Shown here piece by piece: positions 44,171 to 53,353 of a stretch of 64,000 nucleotides of DNA. Position 1 is the stretch's first letter, and each line of letters starts with the position of its first letter. The notes beneath the pieces are model-generated. The model searched no databases. It had not been told where the DNA came from and saw nothing but the letters and a program-made list of their open reading frames with translations. The DNA lies in contig NZ_KB908260.1 of NCBI RefSeq assembly GCF_000382405.1, forward strand, positions 186,001-250,000, read 5' to 3'. Both the position numbers and the translations under genes were made by a program. The stretch is from Mycobacterium sp. 141 (lineage in GTDB: Bacteria; Actinomycetota; Actinomycetes; Mycobacteriales; Mycobacteriaceae).

Positions 44171-44191
44171 GGCGGTCTCCTATCGATAGAA

Positions 44192-44261
44192 AGAACGGTC
44201 GTTCTGCTGCATGTAACCGGCATGATGGCCGACCTGTTCCCGATTGCAGAAAGAACGTTCT
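44192..44261. promoter_or_regulatory. Two AGAACG-type palindromes between the hydrolase and TetR genes
   Basis: AGAACGGTCGTTCT at 44192-44205 and AGAACGTTCT at 44252-44261. The two share half-sites but differ by a 2-bp spacer. TACCGT at 44273-44278 is a probable -10 box, 6 nt before the tetR ATG. TetR binding is inferred. Confidence 0.55.
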
Positions 44262-44284
44262 GGCCGACGGAGTACCGTCGAATC

Positions 44285-44857
44285 ATGGAAACGTCGATAC
44301 CCGTCTCGCAGGCCCGGGAACGGCTGTTGCGCACGGCCGCGGAGCTTTTCTATCGAGAGGGAATTCACTCTGTCGGCGTGGACCGGATCCTTGCCGACGC
44401 GAACGTCACCCGCGCCACCATGTACCGGCACTTCGCAGGCAAGGAAGGGCTGGTCGAGGCCTATCTGGTGCTGGAGGATGCGACGATCCGCGGCTACTTC
44501 TCCGAGGCGCAGACGCATGCCGGCCCGGACGACGACATGCTCGAGCTCGTGATCGACGGGATCGCCGAGGACATCGCGCGCTACCACACCCGCGGATGCC
44601 CATTCATCAATGCGGCTGCCGAATACCCCGACCCCGACAGTTCGGTCCGGAAACTCATCGCGACACACCGAAGCTGGTTTCGGGGTGCACTCGAACAGGC
44701 CGCGGCCGGGCGCGACGACCCCGCCGCCGTCGCGGCATCGCTGGTCCTGCTGCGCGACGCGGCACTCGTCGGCGGCTACCTCGACGGGATCGAGACGACG
44801 AAGCGCTCGTTCGTTCGAGCCGCGCGACAGGCGGCGGGGTTACCGGCGCGCGACTGA
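44285..44857 (+). CDS. TetR-family regulator of the divergent hydrolase
   Basis: A 190-residue regulator. The helix-turn-helix is IHSVGVDRILADANVTRATM followed by YRHFAGKEGLVEAYL. The ligand domain has RGCPFINAAAEYPDPDS, a pattern common in TetR proteins next to hydrolases or reductases. It diverges from the alpha/beta hydrolase gene and probably represses it and itself through the AGAACG palindromes. The start is ATG 44285. Confidence 0.9.
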   Translation: METSIPVSQARERLLRTAAELFYREGIHSVGVDRILADANVTRATMYRHFAGKEGLVEAYLVLEDATIRGYFSEAQTHAGPDDDMLELVIDGIAEDIARYHTRGCPFINAAAEYPDPDSSVRKLIATHRSWFRGALEQAAAGRDDPAAVAASLVLLRDAALVGGYLDGIETTKRSFVRAARQAAGLPARD

Positions 44858-44868
44858 CCTCTTCCCGC

Positions 44869-44927
44869 CGAGCAGACATGTAGGTACTCCAGACGCACGG
44901 CGTGTCGGGTACCGCAGTGTCTGCTCG
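44869..44927. repeat. Palindromic element between convergent genes, copy 2
   Basis: CGAGCAGACA at 44869-44878 is a perfect inverted copy of TGTCTGCTCG at 44918-44927. The interior (CGTGTCGGGTACCGCAG) matches copy 1 at 43263. It lies between the 3' ends of the TetR and GntR genes. Confidence 0.75.
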
Positions 44928-44937
44928 CGGGGAAAGG

Positions 44938-45639
44938 CTAGGCGCGCGCGACGAAGCAGAACCGGTCTCCTCGGTATACCGACCTGGTCCACTCGACGAT
45001 GCGGCCGGTTCTGTCCCGGCTCGTGCGATGCACCAGCAGCAGGGGCTGCCCGGTCGCGATCCGCAGGAGCTCCGCCTGGTCCGGGTTCGCCAGCGCGGTC
45101 TCGACGGTGTCCTCGACCGAGTGCACGCCGCGGTCGTAGCAATCGCGCAGCGCCGCGTACAGCGAACCCGTCTCGGCCAGCCGGGCCTCCAGTCGCGGCA
45201 GCGCGCCGGGCAGGTGTGCCTCCTCGATCGCCAACGGCTCGCCGTCGACCTCGCGCAGCCGCGTCAGGAGATGGATCCGCTCTCCCGGCGCGATTTCCAG
45301 ATGCTCCGCGACGGCCGGCTCGGCACGCACCCGTTCCAACCCGAGGATCTGCGAAGAGGGTTGCATCCCTTCGGCTTTCAGATCGTCGGTGAGGGACGAG
45401 AGCTGCCGGACGTGAACCACCTTGGGCGGCGCGACGAAGTTGCCGCTGCCCTGGGTCCGGCGCAGGACGCCTTCCCCCGCCAATTCCGCCAGGGCCTTGC
45501 GCAGCGTGGTCCGAGACGTGCCGAGCTGTTCGGCGAGCTGCCGCTCGGGGGGCAGCGACGCGCCCCGGTCGAGGCCCGCGATGAGGTCGGCCAGCGCGAG
45601 CTTGACCTGGAAATACCGCGGCGGGGCAGGTTCGGCCAT
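44938..45639 (-). CDS. GntR-family (HutC/UTRA) regulator of N-acetylglucosamine genes
   Basis: A 233-residue regulator. The winged helix is LPPERQLAEQLGTSRTTLRK, ALAELAGEGVLRRTQGSGNF; the UTRA effector domain follows (GERIHLLTRLREVDGEPLAI, LYAALRDCYDRGVHSVEDTV). It is the DasR/NagR type, which binds amino-sugar phosphates. It diverges from the sugI-nagK-SIS-nagA operon, and two ATTGG-CCAAT palindromes lie between, so it almost certainly controls that operon. The exact effector is inferred. Confidence 0.92.
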   Translation of the reverse strand: MAEPAPPRYFQVKLALADLIAGLDRGASLPPERQLAEQLGTSRTTLRKALAELAGEGVLRRTQGSGNFVAPPKVVHVRQLSSLTDDLKAEGMQPSSQILGLERVRAEPAVAEHLEIAPGERIHLLTRLREVDGEPLAIEEAHLPGALPRLEARLAETGSLYAALRDCYDRGVHSVEDTVETALANPDQAELLRIATGQPLLLVHRTSRDRTGRIVEWTRSVYRGDRFCFVARA

Positions 45640-45670
45640 ATCAGTTTTCCCTTACCTCTTGACGAACGAA

Positions 45671-45716
45671 ATTGGTGTATGCCAATGTTACCTCCATCAT
45701 ATTGGCGTATACCAAT
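45671..45716. promoter_or_regulatory. Two dre-like operators for the GntR regulator
   Basis: ATTGGTGTATGCCAAT at 45671-45686 and ATTGGCGTATACCAAT at 45701-45716, centres 30 bp apart. Both are near-palindromes resembling DasR-responsive elements. Confidence 0.75.
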
Positions 45717-45757
45717 TTGACCCCGTCACATTCATCCCGCAGCGAGAGGAACCGCAC

Positions 45758-47185
45758 GTGGGCTCTACCGAAACTCGAAAACCCCCGCGGCTTGCGGTGC
45801 TGGTGGGGATCGCCGCCGCCAGCGTCGGCGTCATCTACGGCTACGACCTGTCCAACATCGCCGGCGCCATGCTGTTCATCCCCAAGGAGTTCGACCTGGA
45901 CACCGCGGGCGTGCAGTGGATCACCACCATGGTGGTGATCGGTGAGATCGCCGGCGCGATCATCGGCGGCTGGCTGGCCAACCGGATCGGCCGCAAGAAG
46001 TCGATGGTCCTGGTGGCGGTCACCTACGCGGCGTTCGCGCTGATGTGCGCCTTGTCGGTATCGGTGCCGATGCTCATGGTCGCCCGGCTACTGCTGGGCC
46101 TGACCATCGGCATCTCGGTGGTGGTGGTGCCGGTGTTTGTCGCCGAGTCGGCCCCCGCCGACATCCGCGGGTCACTGCTGGTCGCCTACCAGGTAGCCAC
46201 GGTGGTCGGCATCATCATCGGCTACCTGGCCGCCTACGCGCTGGCGGGATCGGGCAGTTGGCGCTGGATGCTCGGCCTGGCCGCCGTGCCCGCCGTGGTG
46301 GTGGCCCTCGTCCTGCTACGCATGCCCGACACCGCCCGCTGGTACATGCTCAAGGGTCGCACCGAAGACGCTCGCCGCGCGCTGCGGATGGTCGAACCCG
46401 CTGCCGACGTCGATGCCGAGTTGGCCGAGATCGGCAGGGCACTGCACGAAGAACGCGGCGGCGCGTTCCGCGAGATGCTGCGTCCGCCCTACCTGCGGGC
46501 CACTGTCTTCGTCGTCGTGCTCGGGTTCTTCATCCAGATCACCGGCATCAACGCCATCGTGTACTACAGCCCGAAACTGTTCGAGGCCATGGGTTTCCAC
46601 GGCAACTTCGCGCTGCTGATCCTGCCCGCTCTGGTCCAGGTCGCCGCCCTGATCGCGGTGTTCGTGTCGCTGGTGCTCGTCGACCGGCTGGGCCGGCGCC
46701 CGATCCTGCTCGGCGGCATCGCCATGATGGTGCTGGCCAACGCTCTGCTGATCGGTGTCTTCGTCGCCGGCGAGAACTTCGGCGGGGCGCTCACGGCGCT
46801 CGGCTTCATCGGAGTGCTGCTGTTCACCGTCGGCTTCACCTTCGGATTCGGTGCCCTGGTCTGGGTGTACGCCGGGGAGAGCTTCCCGTCGCGGCTGCGC
46901 TCGATGGGTTCCAGCGCGATGCTCACCTCCGACCTGGTGGCCAACGCGATCGTCGCGGGATTCTTCCTCACCATGCTGCAGACTCTCGGCGGGTCGGGCA
47001 CGTTCATGGTGTTCGGCGCACTGGCCCTGCTGGCCTTCGTCTTCGTCTACCGGTTCGCGCCGGAGACCAAGGGCCGCCAACTGGAGGACATCCGGCACTT
47101 CTGGGAGAACGGCGGCCAGTGGCCTTCAGAAAAGACCAGCACAGCGGCCGCCGGCGGCACCCCGACCGAGGCGACCGGACGATGA
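45758..47185 (+). CDS. sugI: MFS sugar porter SugI, probable N-acetylglucosamine importer
   Basis: A 475-residue sugar/H+ symporter of the MFS sugar-porter family (Rv3331-like) with about 12 helices. NRIGRKKSMVL and VDRLGRRPILLGG are the RxGRR motifs of each half; VYAGESFPSRLRSMG and the C-terminal PETKGRQLEDI are sugar-porter signatures. The start is GTG 45758 with GAGAGGA 7 nt upstream. It overlaps the kinase gene by 4 bp. Being cotranscribed with a kinase, a deaminase and NagA, it likely imports free N-acetylglucosamine without a PTS. Confidence 0.9.
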   Translation: MGSTETRKPPRLAVLVGIAAASVGVIYGYDLSNIAGAMLFIPKEFDLDTAGVQWITTMVVIGEIAGAIIGGWLANRIGRKKSMVLVAVTYAAFALMCALSVSVPMLMVARLLLGLTIGISVVVVPVFVAESAPADIRGSLLVAYQVATVVGIIIGYLAAYALAGSGSWRWMLGLAAVPAVVVALVLLRMPDTARWYMLKGRTEDARRALRMVEPAADVDAELAEIGRALHEERGGAFREMLRPPYLRATVFVVVLGFFIQITGINAIVYYSPKLFEAMGFHGNFALLILPALVQVAALIAVFVSLVLVDRLGRRPILLGGIAMMVLANALLIGVFVAGENFGGALTALGFIGVLLFTVGFTFGFGALVWVYAGESFPSRLRSMGSSAMLTSDLVANAIVAGFFLTMLQTLGGSGTFMVFGALALLAFVFVYRFAPETKGRQLEDIRHFWENGGQWPSEKTSTAAAGGTPTEATGR

Positions 47186-48093
47186 GCTCGACGGCGGTGC
47201 TCGGCCTGGACATCGGCGGCTCGAAGACCCAGGCCCTGCGGGTGGAGAATGGCACGGTGGCCGCCGAGGCCCTGGCCGGCAGCGCGAACATCTCGTCGGT
47301 GGGTCTCGAAGAAGCCGGCCGGCAGCTCGACGTCATTCTCGACCAGTTGGGCACCAAGGACATCAAGGCAGTCTGTGCCGGCGCGGCAGGGGTCGAAACA
47401 CCCGACGGCGAAGCCCGACTGCGTGATCTGCTGGCCCGCCGACTGCCCTGCGCTCGTATCCGGGTGGTGCACGACAGCCAGCTGATCCTGGCCGCCGCGG
47501 GCGTCATGGACGGCATCGCCGTCATCTCCGGCACCGGCTCGGTGGCCTGGGGGCGCCGCGGCGAACTGCAGAGCCGGGCCGGCGGCTGGGGATACCTGCT
47601 CGGCGACGAAGGCAGCGGATACTGGGTGGCCCGGGAAGCGTTGCGGCGCAGCCTGATCCGTGCCGACCGCGGCGAGCCCGCAGACCGGCTCGGTCAACAG
47701 CTGGCCGCTGATTGCGGCCTGCAACTGCCCGAACAACTACTCGAGCACTTCTACACCCAGCCGGACCGGCGCTATTGGGCCGGCCGCGCCCGCGTGGTGT
47801 TCGAGCTGGCCCGCGACGGCGACCCGGTGAGCCGCGACATCATCGACGCCGCCGCCGCGGCGCTCGCCGAGCTCGCGGTGTCGGTTGCCACGCGGCTCGG
47901 TTCGCCCGGCCCGGTGGTGCTGGCCGGCGGACTGGCCGTGCATCAGCCCGCACTGCAGAAAGCCGTACGCATACGGCTGACCGAACAGCAGTTCACCGAC
48001 GTCCGGGTACTGGCCGTCGACCCCGTCCGGGGTGCGGTGGAACTGGCCCAACGACTACTACTGACATGTGATTCCGAGAAGGAGAAGAAGTGA
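47182..48093 (+). CDS. N-acetylglucosamine kinase-like BadF/BadG-family ATPase
   Basis: A 303-residue sugar kinase of the ASKHA fold. VLGLDIGGSKTQALRV is the phosphate-1 loop, GIAVISGTGSVAWGRR and GWGYLLGDEGSGYWVAREAL match the BadF/GlcNAc kinase group, and VVLAGGLAVHQPALQ is the adenosine loop. It would phosphorylate incoming N-acetylglucosamine to the 6-phosphate. It overlaps sugI upstream (ATGA) and the SIS gene downstream (GTGA). Confidence 0.88.
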   Translation: MSSTAVLGLDIGGSKTQALRVENGTVAAEALAGSANISSVGLEEAGRQLDVILDQLGTKDIKAVCAGAAGVETPDGEARLRDLLARRLPCARIRVVHDSQLILAAAGVMDGIAVISGTGSVAWGRRGELQSRAGGWGYLLGDEGSGYWVAREALRRSLIRADRGEPADRLGQQLAADCGLQLPEQLLEHFYTQPDRRYWAGRARVVFELARDGDPVSRDIIDAAAAALAELAVSVATRLGSPGPVVLAGGLAVHQPALQKAVRIRLTEQQFTDVRVLAVDPVRGAVELAQRLLLTCDSEKEKK

Positions 48094-49142
48094 GCAACCT
48101 TGACGCCACCCACGTGAGCACCCCCGGCCACCTGATGGCCGCCGAGATCGCCGAACAGCCGCAGGTATGGCGCCGACTGCTCACCGACGGGCTCGACCCG
48201 ATCCGTGCCGCTGCCGATCGGATCACCCGGACCGCACCGCGTTTCGCCCAGTTGGTGGCCCGCGGCACCAGTGACCATGCCGCCTTGTACGCCAAGTACC
48301 TGATCGAGATCAAACACGGCCTGCCCGCCGGACTGGTGTCGCCGTCGACCGTCACGGTCTACGGCGCTCGGCCCGATCTGCGCGACGTGCTCTACATCGC
48401 GGTCAGCCAGTCCGGCGGATCGCCCGACCTGGTGCGTTCGGTGGAGGTCGCCCGGGCCCAGGGCGCTTTGACCGTCGCCGTCACCAACAACGCCGCATCC
48501 GACCTGGCCGCGGCCGCCGAGATTCACATCGATGTGCTGGCCGGCTCGGAACGCTCGGTGGCGGCGACCAAGTCCTACACCGCTGAACTGCTGGCCCTGC
48601 AATTGCTTCTCGGCGGCGGTGACAGTCGGGGCACCGAGGCACTGCCCGAACTCGGTGAGGCCGTGCTGGCCTGCGGTGAGCAGGTGCGCGAAGTCGCGCA
48701 ACGCTACCGGTTCGCGCAACGGCTCGTCACCACCGCACGTGGATACTCCTACCCCACCGCCCGGGAAGCCGCCCTCAAACTCATGGAGACGTCATACCTT
48801 TCGGCGCAGGCATTCTCGGGTGCCGACCTGCTCCACGGCCCGCTGGCAACCGTCGACCCGCAGGTGCCGGTGCTGGCCATCGTGCCCGACAGCGCCGGCG
48901 GGCAGGCGATGCAGCCGGTGCTGGAGCGGTTGGCCGAACGACACGCCGACGTGTTCGGGGTGGGCGCTCCGGCGGCACTGGCCGGGCTGGCCGGCGGCAT
49001 CGCCTTGCCCACCGTGTCCGATGAGCTCTCTCCGCTATTGGAAATCCTTCCGCTGCAACAGCTTGCCCTGCACCTGGCCCTGGCCCGCGGCGGTGACCCG
49101 GACCAGCCGCGCGGGCTGCGCAAGGTTACGGAGACCCTGTGA
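48090..49142 (+). CDS. SIS-domain aminosugar deaminase/isomerase
   Basis: A 350-residue protein with two SIS sugar-phosphate isomerase domains, like the isomerase half of GlmS. RGTSDHAALYAKYLIE and YIAVSQSGGSPDLVRSVEVA form the first SIS site, SVAATKSYTAELLALQLLL follows, and AREAALKLMETSYLSAQAFS, GADLLHGPLA the second. It lacks the glutaminase domain, so it fits a glucosamine-6-phosphate deaminase of the NagB-II/AgaS type. It starts at GTG 48090 after AAGGAGAAG. It overlaps the kinase and nagA genes by 4 bp each. Confidence 0.88.
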   Translation: MSNLDATHVSTPGHLMAAEIAEQPQVWRRLLTDGLDPIRAAADRITRTAPRFAQLVARGTSDHAALYAKYLIEIKHGLPAGLVSPSTVTVYGARPDLRDVLYIAVSQSGGSPDLVRSVEVARAQGALTVAVTNNAASDLAAAAEIHIDVLAGSERSVAATKSYTAELLALQLLLGGGDSRGTEALPELGEAVLACGEQVREVAQRYRFAQRLVTTARGYSYPTAREAALKLMETSYLSAQAFSGADLLHGPLATVDPQVPVLAIVPDSAGGQAMQPVLERLAERHADVFGVGAPAALAGLAGGIALPTVSDELSPLLEILPLQQLALHLALARGGDPDQPRGLRKVTETL

Positions 49143-50299
49143 CACTGATCGCGGCGGGCACCGTGGTGGCCGCCGACAGCGTGCACCGGCCGGGCTGGAT
49201 CGAGACGAGCGCCGACCGCATCATCGGCTGCGGCGCCGGTGCTCCCCCACGGCCCGCGGATGTCGAATACCCGGATGCGATCGTGGTGCCCGGATTCGTG
49301 GACATCCACGTGCACGGCGGCGGCGGCGCGTCCTACACCGACGGCGTGGCCGATGAAATCGTCCGGGCGGCAACGTTTCACCGCAGTCACGGCACCACCA
49401 CTACGCTCGCCAGCCTGGTCACCGCATCGCCGGCCGACCTGCTGCGTGAGGTGGCCGCACTCACCGAAGCCACCAATGCCGGTGTGGTGGCCGGGATCCA
49501 CTTGGAGGGGCCGTGGCTCAGCTCGGCCCGCTGTGGCGCGCACGATGCCACGCAATTGCGCGATCCGGACCCTATGGAGGTCAAGGCCCTGCTGGCCGCG
49601 GCCGACGGCGCCATCCGCATGGTCACCATCGCACCCGAACTGCCCGGCAGTGACGACGCGATCCGGCTGCTGGTCGACGCCGGAGTTGTTGTCGCGGTTG
49701 GCCATACCGATGCCAGCTATCTGCAGGCCCGTCGGGCCGTAGAACTGGGCGCCACAGTCGGCACCCATCTGTTCAACGCGATGCGGCCACTGCACCACCG
49801 CGACCCCGGCCCCGCCCTGGCCTTACTGGAGGATCCACGAGTCACCGTGGAACTGATCGCCGACGGCGTGCACGTGCATCGCGCATTGCTGCGGCACGTC
49901 GTCGAATCGGCAGGAGCCGACCGGGTTGCGCTGATCACCGATGCCATGGCCGCGGCCGGGCTGGCCGACGGTTCGTTCCGGCTCGGCACACTCGACGTCG
50001 ACGTGCGGGACCACGTCGCGCGGGTGCGTGGCGAACCGACCATCGCGGGCAGCACGGCGACGATGGACCGGATCTTCCGGGCTGCCGTGGACTCGTCGGC
50101 GTCCGATGATGCGCTCACAGCCGCAGTACAGATGACGGCGACGACACCGGCCCGCACTCTCGGGCTCACCGACGTCGGCAGCATCTCGCCACACCTGCGT
50201 GCCGATCTCGTGGTACTCGATGCGGATCTTGCCGTGCAGGCCGTGATGAGGGAAGGTCGCTGGTCGGACCCGCTCAGCCTCGGCTCATCAGCTGTGTAA
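49139..50299 (+). CDS. nagA: N-acetylglucosamine-6-phosphate deacetylase
   Basis: A 386-residue amidohydrolase (Rv3332). PGFVDIHVHGGGGASYTDG carries the metal HxH region, GIHLEGPWLSSARCGAHD the metal glutamate, GHTDASYLQAR and GTHLFNAMRPLHHRDPG the further histidines, and LITDAMAAAGLADG the catalytic aspartate. It removes acetate from GlcNAc-6-P, giving glucosamine-6-P for the SIS deaminase and cell-wall synthesis. It starts at GTG 49139 inside the SIS stop. The 3' end overlaps the convergent nitronate monooxygenase gene by 26 bp. Confidence 0.95.
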   Translation: MTLIAAGTVVAADSVHRPGWIETSADRIIGCGAGAPPRPADVEYPDAIVVPGFVDIHVHGGGGASYTDGVADEIVRAATFHRSHGTTTTLASLVTASPADLLREVAALTEATNAGVVAGIHLEGPWLSSARCGAHDATQLRDPDPMEVKALLAAADGAIRMVTIAPELPGSDDAIRLLVDAGVVVAVGHTDASYLQARRAVELGATVGTHLFNAMRPLHHRDPGPALALLEDPRVTVELIADGVHVHRALLRHVVESAGADRVALITDAMAAAGLADGSFRLGTLDVDVRDHVARVRGEPTIAGSTATMDRIFRAAVDSSASDDALTAAVQMTATTPARTLGLTDVGSISPHLRADLVVLDADLAVQAVMREGRWSDPLSLGSSAV

Positions 50300-51119
50300 T
50301 CGTCTCCGCCGCGGTCAAGGCCCGGGTCACCATGCCGACCCCCTCCCCGGCGTTCACCGGCGTGGCCTGACCCGCAGCGTCGACCAGCACGCGTTCGGGA
50401 ATGCTCGACGGCCAACCATATCCGGAGGCGATGTCGAATTCGGAGGTCAGCGTTGTCGATCCGGCGTCGGCTGCCAGCAACGCGTCCCGCGCCGCATCCG
50501 GGGTGAGTGCCTCGACACAGGTGGAGAACGCTGTGCCCACCCATGCCGCGGCCGCCCCGGCCGCCAGTACCGCGGCCACCCCGCGCGCCGAGGCGATGCC
50601 ACCCGCGGCGAGCACCGGTACCTCGACCGTGTCGAGCACGTCGGTCAGCAAAGGCAAGGTGCCGACGAGCGGCTTCCCGTGCCCGCCGCCCTCGGCACCG
50701 CGGGCCACCAGTACATCCACCCCGGCATCCACAGCGCGCCGCGCGGCGTCGACCGTCGCAACCTGCGTCGCCACCCGCACCTCGGCGTCGTGGGCACGCC
50801 GCACCCATTCCCAGTCGTCACCGAAACTCACGCTGAGCAGCGCGGGCCGGGCGGCCAGCGCGACGTCGAGGAGCTCGGGCTGATCGGTCATCACCCAGTG
50901 CACGAGACCGATGCCGAATGGGCGGTCGAGAGCACCGAGGGTGGCGAGCTCGCCGCGTAACAACTCGGCTGTCGCGGCACTGCCCATACCGATCATGCCG
51001 AGGCCGCCGGCCCGGGATACCGCCGCCGCCAGCCGGCCCCCGGCCGCACCGCCCATGGGCGCGTTGACAATTGGTACGTCGAGGCCCATCTCACGCGCCC
51101 AGCTGGTAACGATGCTCAC
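50274..51119 (-). CDS. Nitronate monooxygenase (2-nitropropane dioxygenase family)
   Basis: A 281-residue FMN TIM-barrel enzyme. PIVNAPMGGAAGGRLAAAVS is the N-terminal FMN loop, GVDVLVARGAEGGGHGKPLV contains the active histidine of the family, and VPVLAAGGIASARGVAAVLA and AAWVGTAFSTCVEA bind the FMN phosphate. Such enzymes oxidise alkyl nitronates, although many members have unknown substrates. It starts at GTG 51119, 8 nt after TAACAT, and overlaps nagA at its end. Confidence 0.88.
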   Translation of the reverse strand: MSIVTSWAREMGLDVPIVNAPMGGAAGGRLAAAVSRAGGLGMIGMGSAATAELLRGELATLGALDRPFGIGLVHWVMTDQPELLDVALAARPALLSVSFGDDWEWVRRAHDAEVRVATQVATVDAARRAVDAGVDVLVARGAEGGGHGKPLVGTLPLLTDVLDTVEVPVLAAGGIASARGVAAVLAAGAAAAWVGTAFSTCVEALTPDAARDALLAADAGSTTLTSEFDIASGYGWPSSIPERVLVDAAGQATPVNAGEGVGMVTRALTAAETITQLMSRG

Positions 51120-51174
51120 ACCCGGCGATGTTACTCTCGGGCCCGCCGAGCCCTGACACCGGACGAGGCCGTCG

Positions 51175-52194
51175 CTATCTCCGCATCAGCCGTGAAATAC
51201 CCAGCGCACCAATCGCGCCGGCCGCGGCGGCGGCGACCAGCCCGGAGGCGCCGGGCCCCTCGTGTACCTCTACGCGAGTGGTGATCTGCGCCGGATCAGG
51301 TGGGGCCACGTGCCGCTCAATGAGGCTCTCGGTCGACGTCGCCGCCCATGCGGTCGCGAACAGGATCAGCCGTGCAGTGACATAGGCGAACACCATGAGG
51401 CCGAGCACCGGGCCGAATGTCGCCCCCGCGGGGCCGCGGGTGACCGACTGCAGATATAGCGACGCCACCTGTTTGAACAGCTCGAATCCGACGGCAGCCA
51501 GCAACCCGGCGCGCAGGGCGCTGTGGAAGTGCACGGATTCCCGCGGCAACCGGGCGATGATCCAGCTGAACAGCAGCCAGGAGATCAGCAACGAAACCAG
51601 GATGGACGCCACACGCAGCCCACCGCCCAGCGCAGCGAAATCGGGTAAGCCTATCCATCGCAACACTTTTCGCATCAGCTCCGGGTCGCCCAGTGCCGTC
51701 AGCGCAATGGTGAGCACCATCGCCAGAAACGCGGAGACCAGCGCCAGCAGATCCGACAGCTTGTTGCCGACAAAACTGGAATCATGCTTGTGCTGCAGCC
51801 ACATCTGACTCAGCGCCTCACGCAGGTTGGCCATCCAGCCCAGTCCGGCCCAAGCCGCCGTGGCCAGGCCGATCACGCCGACCGTGCCGCGCGAGGCGAT
51901 GGCCGAGTCCATGAGTGCGACCAGCTGCTGGCCGAGGTCACCGGACACCACCGACCGGATACGGTCCTCGATCTCGGCGAGCAGGCCGGGCTTGCTGGCC
52001 AGCACGAAGCCGCCGACGGCGAACCCGACCATCAGCAGTGGGAACAGCGCGAAGATGGTGAAGTACGTGATGCCCGCTGCGTAGAAGTTGCCGTTGCAGT
52101 CGTTATAGCGATCCTGTGCCCGCATCACCCGGTCGAACCACGGATAGCGGGACCGCAACCGGTCAAGGAAACCCGGTTTCTCCTGCTCGCTCAC
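51175..52194 (-). CDS. YihY/YhjD-family integral membrane protein (Rv3335c-like)
   Basis: A 339-residue membrane protein with about six hydrophobic segments. NDCNGNFYAAGITYFTIFAL is the typical opening of the YihY/virulence BrkB family. WMANLREALSQMW and AYVTARLILFATAWAATSTE are other conserved parts. The family was once misannotated as ribonuclease BN; a transport role is suspected for some members. It is 20 bp downstream of trpS on the same strand, as in Rv3336c-Rv3335c, so they form an operon. Confidence 0.88.
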   Translation of the reverse strand: MSEQEKPGFLDRLRSRYPWFDRVMRAQDRYNDCNGNFYAAGITYFTIFALFPLLMVGFAVGGFVLASKPGLLAEIEDRIRSVVSGDLGQQLVALMDSAIASRGTVGVIGLATAAWAGLGWMANLREALSQMWLQHKHDSSFVGNKLSDLLALVSAFLAMVLTIALTALGDPELMRKVLRWIGLPDFAALGGGLRVASILVSLLISWLLFSWIIARLPRESVHFHSALRAGLLAAVGFELFKQVASLYLQSVTRGPAGATFGPVLGLMVFAYVTARLILFATAWAATSTESLIERHVAPPDPAQITTRVEVHEGPGASGLVAAAAAGAIGALGISRLMRR

Positions 52195-52214
52195 CGACCC
52201 CCCTGCCCGGGCGC

Positions 52215-53276
<1,062 letters not shown>

Positions 53277-53353
53277 TCAGCCGACGCGGGACGCGCAGCA
53301 ACACCTCGTGATCGCCGGCGGTGGGGTTGTCCCAGCCAGCGGCCGCGCCGGGT

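Noticed and set aside
43400..44284. Long + strand extension upstream of the TetR gene
   Set aside because: It runs antisense through the alpha/beta hydrolase and across the operators; a normal TetR N-terminus begins at 44285.
45422..45757. N-terminal extension of sugI
   Set aside because: It would overlap gntR and both operators; the sugar-porter N-terminus and a good Shine-Dalgarno fit GTG 45758.
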